Of a stretch of DNA of 29,362 bases, positions 24,683-29,362 are shown in pieces; positions within the stretch are counted from its first letter, which is position 1; the number at the start of each line of letters is the position of its first letter. The notes beneath the pieces were generated by a model that saw only the letters and a list, made by a program, of their open reading frames with translations, was not told the DNA's origin and made no database searches. A program made the position numbers and the translations under genes. Location: IMG/VR virus record IMGVR_UViG_3300044701_004080, positions 1 to 29,362 of that record, one strand, 5' to 3'. The stretch is from a virus.

Positions 24683-26161
24683 TTAAAAGTTTACAAGATA
24701 ATGGGTGACATTATCTTGAGAAGATTTGACTTCTAGATATTTTATTAAACTTTTACATTTATTCAATCCGTCATTTTTGTGATAGTCTTCTCCTAAAATT
24801 CCAGATTCATATTCTCTGAATCTTTTACCGTTAGCTAAATGATACTCATTTTCTTTAGGATCATTTAAACGATGGGCATGCGGTACACTAAAAAATTTAC
24901 CGTAAGGATGTTTATACGGATGTAGGTTTTCCTTGACACATCTTGCATATAAATCGTCGTCTTCTTTACCCCATCCATTAAATTCATTACTATAACCATT
25001 GACTTGTTTATAATGTTCTTTTGTAAAAAGAATAACTCCACCCATTATTCGATCTGGTATATTGATATAATTAAATTGACTACAATGACTGCTTATATGA
25101 GAAGGTTTTATCGGGTAACTGTAATCTGATATTTCTGGTATTAAATCTACATCATGAAAACAAACGTAATCTCCAGAGCTTTGTAAAAATCCTACATTAT
25201 TCAAAAGACCTTTATTGAAGGGGTTTTTATTGTTTTGTTCTACTATAATAATTTCAAAGTTTTCAACTTGTGTTGAAACGTATTTTTGCAAAGCTGGTAT
25301 TAATTGGTTTAAAGCTTGTTCTCTGTCTCTATAAGGCACTATAATAGATAATTTTTTATCTTGGTTAATAATTTTTTTCCTGCTGTAATTTGTTTGCAAA
25401 TGTATTAAAGATAACAATAATTTTTTAAGTCCTACATCCGGGATTTCATTTGTAAATTTACCCCATTTTTGTGTAAAATGAGTTGCAGATTTTTGCCAAT
25501 TTTCTTGATACTTTTCTTTATTGGTTATAGAAGAATTGTCACTACTACCTTCAATATCCGTTAAATAATCTTCACTGTTATAAAGGTCTGGAAAATACCA
25601 AAAGGGAGGCGCTACCTTTTTTTGAATTAAATTATAAGCAAAATCTACATGCTCAAAAGCATTAATATAATTTTCATCAAAGTAACCCAATTTTTTAATC
25701 AATTGAGCATTAATATACATAAATGCTCCTTGAGGATTATGATAAAACCCTATTTTAACTCCGTCTGGTTGTTCATGAACATATTTTAAAGACTTCTCAT
25801 TACCTGCTACTTTCTCATAACACAAATGGTGTATACCAGTTGAATTTGCAGCTTTAATATATTCTTCGAAAACTTTAGGGTTTTTAATAATAATATCATC
25901 TTCTATTAAAAATATATGCTCACATCCTAAATCTCTTAATTTTTCAAGCGCTTTGTTTTTAGATTTTGCAACTCCCAATTGTTTATTATTGTGTATAACA
26001 ATTTCCGCGTCTTTAGGGTCTACATATACATTTTCACCGTCATTGACTATAACAATTTTATCTACACAATCTTTCGGAATAGAATCATAAACTTTTTTAT
26101 AATAATCTGGTCTATTATATGTAATAATCCCTATTCCTATTCTTGATGGTACTGTTTCCAT
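24683..26161 (-). CDS. Glycosyltransferase fusion: GT2-like domain plus GT7 galactosyltransferase-like domain
   Basis: This 492-residue protein has an N-terminal domain (about 1-250) that is GT-A type with RIGIGIITYNRPDYY and IFLIEDDIII (Glu87-Asp88-Asp89), paralogous to the 270-residue neighbour. The C-terminal domain (about 268-470) has the hallmarks of beta-1,4-galactosyltransferases (GT7): VPYRDRE (275-281), FNKGLLNNVGF (315-325), FHDVDLIPE (335-343), a GGV.LF..E.Y..VNGYSNEF segment, GWGKEDDDLYAR (396-407) and a possible metal His in PHAHR. All key acids are present. GT7 enzymes transfer Gal, GalNAc or similar sugars. ATG at 26161 lies in the end of the upstream gene (25 bp overlap). Confidence 0.88.
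   Translation of the reverse strand: METVPSRIGIGIITYNRPDYYKKVYDSIPKDCVDKIVIVNDGENVYVDPKDAEIVIHNNKQLGVAKSKNKALEKLRDLGCEHIFLIEDDIIIKNPKVFEEYIKAANSTGIHHLCYEKVAGNEKSLKYVHEQPDGVKIGFYHNPQGAFMYINAQLIKKLGYFDENYINAFEHVDFAYNLIQKKVAPPFWYFPDLYNSEDYLTDIEGSSDNSSITNKEKYQENWQKSATHFTQKWGKFTNEIPDVGLKKLLLSLIHLQTNYSRKKIINQDKKLSIIVPYRDREQALNQLIPALQKYVSTQVENFEIIIVEQNNKNPFNKGLLNNVGFLQSSGDYVCFHDVDLIPEISDYSYPIKPSHISSHCSQFNYINIPDRIMGGVILFTKEHYKQVNGYSNEFNGWGKEDDDLYARCVKENLHPYKHPYGKFFSVPHAHRLNDPKENEYHLANGKRFREYESGILGEDYHKNDGLNKCKSLIKYLEVKSSQDNVTHYLVNF
24694..24718. other. Perfect 10-bp inverted repeat before a gene junction
   Basis: Arms CAAGATAATG (24694-24703) and CATTATCTTG (24709-24718) pair perfectly around a 5-base loop. 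It forms the last codons of the GT2/GT7 fusion gene, ending 8 bp before its stop and 12 bp before the next ATG. Only a short TTTT follows in the transcribed direction, so it is not a canonical intrinsic terminator. It could damp translation of the next gene, be an RNA-processing or stability element, or serve as an attenuator. Confidence 0.6.
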
Positions 26162-26724
26162 ATAATTTTTAAATTATCTAATACTTCTTGTTCTGTATAA
26201 TTTTTTTCAGTTGGACCGTATCCGTGTACAACTGAAAATTTGTTTTTCTCAATGAAAAGATCCAATGCTTTTTGAAAATTTTTCATAAAGTCTGATTCAT
26301 TTCTAATTTTTGATTGTTGATGGTCTGGGACAGTATCTTTTAAGTATTTGTTTGCCCCGTTTACATCTGCAAACCATCGAAAAGGAGGATGATAACCTTC
26401 TTTAATAATTTGATATGTATGATCTACGTGCTCTAATGCATTATAGAAATTTTCATCCATTAATCCAGCTTTAACAAAAACATCTTTATGATAATAGCTA
26501 AACGCTCCTAAAACATTAGGATATAAATCTATTTTAGTATTATCCGGATAATTTACAGTCTTGCGAATGGTAGGATTACCATAAGAATCAAGATTATGAT
26601 TACCGTGTAAACCGAAATTAAAATGTTTAATGCCCGTTGATTGAGATGCTTTAATATATAAATCAAAAATTTTTTCATCTAATATTTCTATATCATCTTC
26701 CATTAAAAATATATGCTCACATCC
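25893..26724. repeat. Pair of 35-bp near-identical direct repeats in adjacent glycosyltransferase genes
   Basis: The stretches 25893-25927 and 26690-26724 differ at one position out of 35 and encode the CEHIFL(I/M)EDDI segment that carries the metal-binding acids in two neighbouring GT genes. The rest of the genes is more diverged. This points to a fairly recent tandem duplication or to local gene conversion. Confidence 0.7.
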
Positions 26725-26949
26725 GTGGTTTAACAAATAATTTAAAGCTTTATTTTTAGCTTTACCTACACCGCTTTTAGGTTGGTCTGTATCTATTTTA
26801 TCTATCAAAGTCTCAACTTTAGATTCGCCGTCATCTACAACAACTTTAATACAATCAAGTTTGTAAATAGAATCTCCTGATTTTTTAAAAAAATCCGGCC
26901 TATCACAAGTTATTAAACCTAAACCAATTTTATAATTCGGGACGGGCAT
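26137..26949 (-). CDS. GT2-like glycosyltransferase (tandem paralogue 2)
   Basis: This 270-residue GT-A-type protein contains YKIGLGLITCDRPDFF (6-21), VVVDDGES (36-43), SGVGKAKNKALNYL, IFLMEDDIEI (80-89, metal-binding Glu84-Asp85-Asp86) and NALEHVDHTYQI, a likely catalytic-acid region. It is collinear with the N-terminal domain of the next gene (24683-26161) and more distantly with the preceding one. Its acidic residues are intact, so it should be active. The ATG at 26949 overlaps the upstream gene by 20 bp. Donor sugar and acceptor unknown. Confidence 0.82.
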   Translation of the reverse strand: MPVPNYKIGLGLITCDRPDFFKKSGDSIYKLDCIKVVVDDGESKVETLIDKIDTDQPKSGVGKAKNKALNYLLNHGCEHIFLMEDDIEILDEKIFDLYIKASQSTGIKHFNFGLHGNHNLDSYGNPTIRKTVNYPDNTKIDLYPNVLGAFSYYHKDVFVKAGLMDENFYNALEHVDHTYQIIKEGYHPPFRWFADVNGANKYLKDTVPDHQQSKIRNESDFMKNFQKALDLFIEKNKFSVVHGYGPTEKNYTEQEVLDNLKIIWKQYHQE

Positions 26950-27709
26950 AATTTTTTTGTAATTGTTCTATAAATTCTACTAATTTTTCTTTGTCTACAG
27001 GTGCTGGATCGTTTTGACCTGGCAAGTATTTGTGTTTATGATAAAAGTATCCATAAGACAGCTGCACGTCTTTAGGCATATCTCTTGTAATCATATCAAA
27101 AGCATCTATATGATTTTTTTTAAGAATTTGGGAAGGTACAATTTCCAACCCTTCTTGTACTATAGGATTGTAATTGTTTGGAGGATATACTCCTTTGGTT
27201 CTTAACTTTATTATATAATCTAAAACATCTAAATTTTTAGTATTAAAATAACGTTCATCGAAATATCCATTATTTTTAATAATTCCAGAGTATATAAAAA
27301 GGAATGAGGTGTTTAATCCTAAAGAAACGTTTAAAGTAACATTTGCTTCGTCGTCTTCTATAGGTAAAGGAAGAGGAGAAGGCCCTACCATCATCCATGT
27401 TCCAAAAGTTTGAGCGATTTTTATAACTTTTTCAAAAATTGTAGGATCTTTTATTAAAACGTTTGAATCTAGTATGAAATAATATTTTAAATCTTTGATT
27501 CTCATTTGAGAAATAATCCAATTTTTCATAGCAGCTAATGAAATATCGGTTGTATATTTTTTTTGAATAACGTTTTTTGGTAGATTATTGTTACCGACTG
27601 AAGTTATGAAAACATTTTCTTTCAATTCTTCTGGAATTGAGGAATAACATTGGTCTAACAACTCTTGGTTGTATATATCTAGTATACCTATACCTATTTT
27701 GTTTTTCAT
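26930..27709 (-). CDS. Degenerate GT2-like protein (tandem paralogue 1)
   Basis: This 259-residue protein aligns end to end with the next two GT domains: it begins KIGIGILDIYNQELLDQCYSSIP and continues with YYFILDSNVLIKDPTIFEKVIKIAQ where they have IFL.EDDI.I. The metal-binding EDD is DSN here (81-83), and the EHVD catalytic-acid segment reads NLDVLDY. It may therefore be inactive, a structural partner, or an enzyme with altered chemistry. It is the first cassette gene after gp47; its ATG at 27709 overlaps the gp47 stop (ATGA), so the cassette is fused translationally to the recombination gene. Confidence 0.75.
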   Translation of the reverse strand: MKNKIGIGILDIYNQELLDQCYSSIPEELKENVFITSVGNNNLPKNVIQKKYTTDISLAAMKNWIISQMRIKDLKYYFILDSNVLIKDPTIFEKVIKIAQTFGTWMMVGPSPLPLPIEDDEANVTLNVSLGLNTSFLFIYSGIIKNNGYFDERYFNTKNLDVLDYIIKLRTKGVYPPNNYNPIVQEGLEIVPSQILKKNHIDAFDMITRDMPKDVQLSYGYFYHKHKYLPGQNDPAPVDKEKLVEFIEQLQKNYARPEL

Positions 27710-28755
27710 TTGTGAAGGTTATTATAAAGTTGATTTAGATAATTTACCACATCTTCTTTATATTGTACGTCAAGTGTGGATATAAAATCCTCCATACTTT
27801 TGGTGATATCAATTGACGAATAATCTTGATGGGGGTGGTCACTTAATAAGTTGTCTTCTAGCTTATAATCGGTCCGAAATGATTTGGGTTTTAAATTTTG
27901 TATTTTTGAAGAAATTAATAATATTTTTTCAGAAGAAAGGTTTTCATCAATGATTAGGCTTACAATGTTAGAAGGAATATTTTGTTTGAGAAAATTTGCA
28001 TCAATTTTACCTTCTATTAGTTTCTTAATGCTTATTTTGATATGTTTCGGGGATTTATCGTTTTCGTAAAACTTCAATTCAAAATCATCCAAATTTAATG
28101 TATAAACCCCTCTATCTTCACCACAATCGCCAAAATTTTGTTGATAAGGACTTCCTAAATAATAGACAACACCGTTTGTGTATTTTTTAAATGATTTTTT
28201 ATGAAAATGTCCTGATATAATAAAAGGAGATTTTGTCAATAAATCTTCAGAATCAAAACCGTGTTCACAAATTTTATAAGCATTCATATGAAATGAATTG
28301 ATCTCAAAATGACCAAAACATATATCAGATTTAGGCATATCTTTTAATGGAGTAGCCCAAGGCACAAAAGATATTTTTTTATCTTTATATTCAATAGTTA
28401 CTACGTTTTTGTCAATTATATTAATATTATTCCAGTAATTTAATAAAGAAATCGAATTAATATCAGATCTATCTTTATAATAACAGTCATGATTACCTAC
28501 TAAAATGTAAATGTTAAATTCTGAAAGAATTTCAAAAAAAGTTTTTGCTACACTTAATGTGTTAACAGATATTTCACTTCTATTGTGAAATATATCTCCA
28601 GGAATAACTATGTCCTTTATATTTTTTGATTTATATAGAGACTTAACCCACTGCGCAAATTCAATCACACATTCATGCCAAACTGTGCTGTCTTGGCCTA
28701 ATCCTATATGTATATCTGAAAAAACTCCTATTAGATTATGTTTAAAATCTACCAT
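27706..28755 (-). CDS. 47: Recombination nuclease subunit gp47 (SbcD/Mre11-like)
   Basis: This Mn-dependent nuclease works with gp46 on DNA ends. It has 349 residues (T4 gp47 is 339). The metallophosphoesterase motifs are in order: FSDIHIG (Asp14, His16), PGDIFHNR (Asp54), VGNHDCY (Asn88-His89-Asp90), CFGHFE (His149) and ISGHFHKK (His183, His185). All metal ligands are present, so it should be active. A C-terminal region (about 230-349) would bind gp46. The gene starts on ATG 28755, which overlaps the gp55 stop by one base (TAATG). Its partner gene 46 lies beyond the glycan cassette. Confidence 0.95.
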   Translation of the reverse strand: MVDFKHNLIGVFSDIHIGLGQDSTVWHECVIEFAQWVKSLYKSKNIKDIVIPGDIFHNRSEISVNTLSVAKTFFEILSEFNIYILVGNHDCYYKDRSDINSISLLNYWNNINIIDKNVVTIEYKDKKISFVPWATPLKDMPKSDICFGHFEINSFHMNAYKICEHGFDSEDLLTKSPFIISGHFHKKSFKKYTNGVVYYLGSPYQQNFGDCGEDRGVYTLNLDDFELKFYENDKSPKHIKISIKKLIEGKIDANFLKQNIPSNIVSLIIDENLSSEKILLISSKIQNLKPKSFRTDYKLEDNLLSDHPHQDYSSIDITKSMEDFISTLDVQYKEDVVNYLNQLYNNLHK

Positions 28756-29345
28756 TACTGTTTATTCATTCTATCTTTTAATATTTTTGCCTGATTATTA
28801 CGTACTAAAGTATTATAGTTTTCTGAAAAGAGCATCAATTCATTTTGATATTTTTCATGAGTGTCTCTCATATGCTTTTCTTTTTTAATTCTGTTACGAA
28901 AAGCGTTAAAGGCTATTCTAGTAAAATATGAAAAAGGATTTGTTCCCTTTTCTCTATCATATTTTTTTGACATTAAAGCTTTAAACATTCTTATAATACC
29001 GTCTCCCACCATTTCTTCTCGAAAAGTATAATTGATGAAATTGGGAGCATAACTTAATTTATGGGCGATTTTACTAACCATTAAAGCTAACTCATCAGAC
29101 ATTTTTCCGGTTTTATAATAAACTACTATTTGTTCATCAAACTGTTTTGGGTCTACATAAAACTTTTCTTTATCTACCGGTTTTTTACCTCTTTTTTTAA
29201 TTTCTGAAACTGGAATCTCTACTACTACTTCTTCCTCTTCCTCTTCCTCTTCTTCTGTTTCATCTTCTTCTACTAAAAGTTCCTCTTCCTCTGTTATAAA
29301 TTCTTCTTCATACTCTTCTTCAAAAAGATCATCATCTTCATCCAT
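28755..29345 (-). CDS. 55: Late-transcription sigma factor gp55
   Basis: gp55 is the small sigma-like factor that directs host RNA polymerase to phage late promoters. The core at about residues 62-165 aligns well with T4 gp55: FINYTFREEMVGDGIIRMFKA corresponds to the T4 KQEMIADGIEASIKG region, and KGTNPFSYFTRIAFNAFRNRIKKEK to [25 protein letters not shown]. The first about 45 residues are almost entirely Glu/Asp, a feature I do not know from T4. The C-terminus ends NNQAKILKDRMNKQ and lacks the SLDFLYE clamp-binding tail of T4 gp55. The frame is open to the window edge past ATG 29345, so the true start could lie outside. Confidence 0.9.
   Translation of the reverse strand: MDEDDDLFEEEYEEEFITEEEELLVEEDETEEEEEEEEEVVVEIPVSEIKKRGKKPVDKEKFYVDPKQFDEQIVVYYKTGKMSDELALMVSKIAHKLSYAPNFINYTFREEMVGDGIIRMFKALMSKKYDREKGTNPFSYFTRIAFNAFRNRIKKEKHMRDTHEKYQNELMLFSENYNTLVRNNQAKILKDRMNKQ
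29229..29256. repeat. Short CTTCCT-type low-complexity run
   Basis: An imperfect hexanucleotide run encodes the Glu-rich N-terminus of gp55. Slippage here could vary the length of the acidic stretch in steps of two residues without shifting frame. Confidence 0.6.
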
Positions 29346-29362
29346 TAAACCGGATTCTATTT

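Noticed and set aside
1-29362. tRNA genes, CRISPR arrays, insertion sequences, attachment sites or a replication origin
   Set aside because: Genes are packed with gaps of about 35 bp or less, leaving no room for a tRNA or array outside genes; no transposase, integrase or terminal repeats were seen.

Overview
This window reads as part of the genome of a T4-like (contractile-tailed) bacteriophage. Every credible gene lies on the minus strand, so transcription runs from high to low coordinates. Genes abut or overlap by a few bases, and the longest gaps are about 35 bp. The phage assignment rests on recognisable homologues of T4 gp55, gp47, gp46, gp43, UvsX, gp41 and gp32, in an order that follows the T4 map (55-47-46-43-uvsX-41 and then 32). 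The DNA is very AT-rich, and almost no start codon is preceded by a Shine-Dalgarno sequence. That would fit a host such as a Bacteroidota bacterium, but the host is an inference.

Layout in the direction of transcription. (1) 29345-27706: late sigma factor gp55 and the recombination nuclease gp47. (2) 27709-14170: a carbohydrate cassette of about 13.5 kb inserted between gp47 and its partner gp46. It opens with eight glycosyltransferase-like genes: a run of GT-A genes, one fused to a GT7 (beta-1,4-galactosyltransferase-like) domain, then a fucosyltransferase-like gene, a DTD-motif gene and a GT61 gene. Two weaker candidates follow. It ends in a tightly coupled metabolic module: a glycosyltransferase-like/phosphoribulokinase-like fusion, a class II aldolase/epimerase, a small HAD phosphatase, a GDPD-like protein and a tandem two-domain sugar nucleotidyltransferase. 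(3) 14158-7636: gp46, QueE, a GT-B glycosyltransferase and B-family DNA polymerase gp43. (4) 7601-4058: a DpdA/TGT-like protein, ThyX, a small protein of unknown function, the recombinase UvsX and a divergent QueD. (5) 4023-1: gp41 helicase, a DHH/DHHA1 phosphoesterase, two unrecognised proteins in the positions of T4 genes 33 and 59, and the ssDNA-binding protein gp32, cut by the window edge.

Two biological themes stand out. First, QueD, QueE and a DpdA-like transglycosylase scattered among the replication genes suggest a 7-deazaguanine DNA modification. FolE, QueC and an amidotransferase are not in this window. Second, the phage carries what looks like its own route from a phosphorylated sugar to an activated nucleotide sugar, together with many transferases to build a glycan. 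The acceptor (DNA, virion protein or host surface) cannot be read from the sequence. No tRNA, rRNA, CRISPR array, insertion sequence or plus-strand gene was found, and no stretch over 300 bases lacks a gene.
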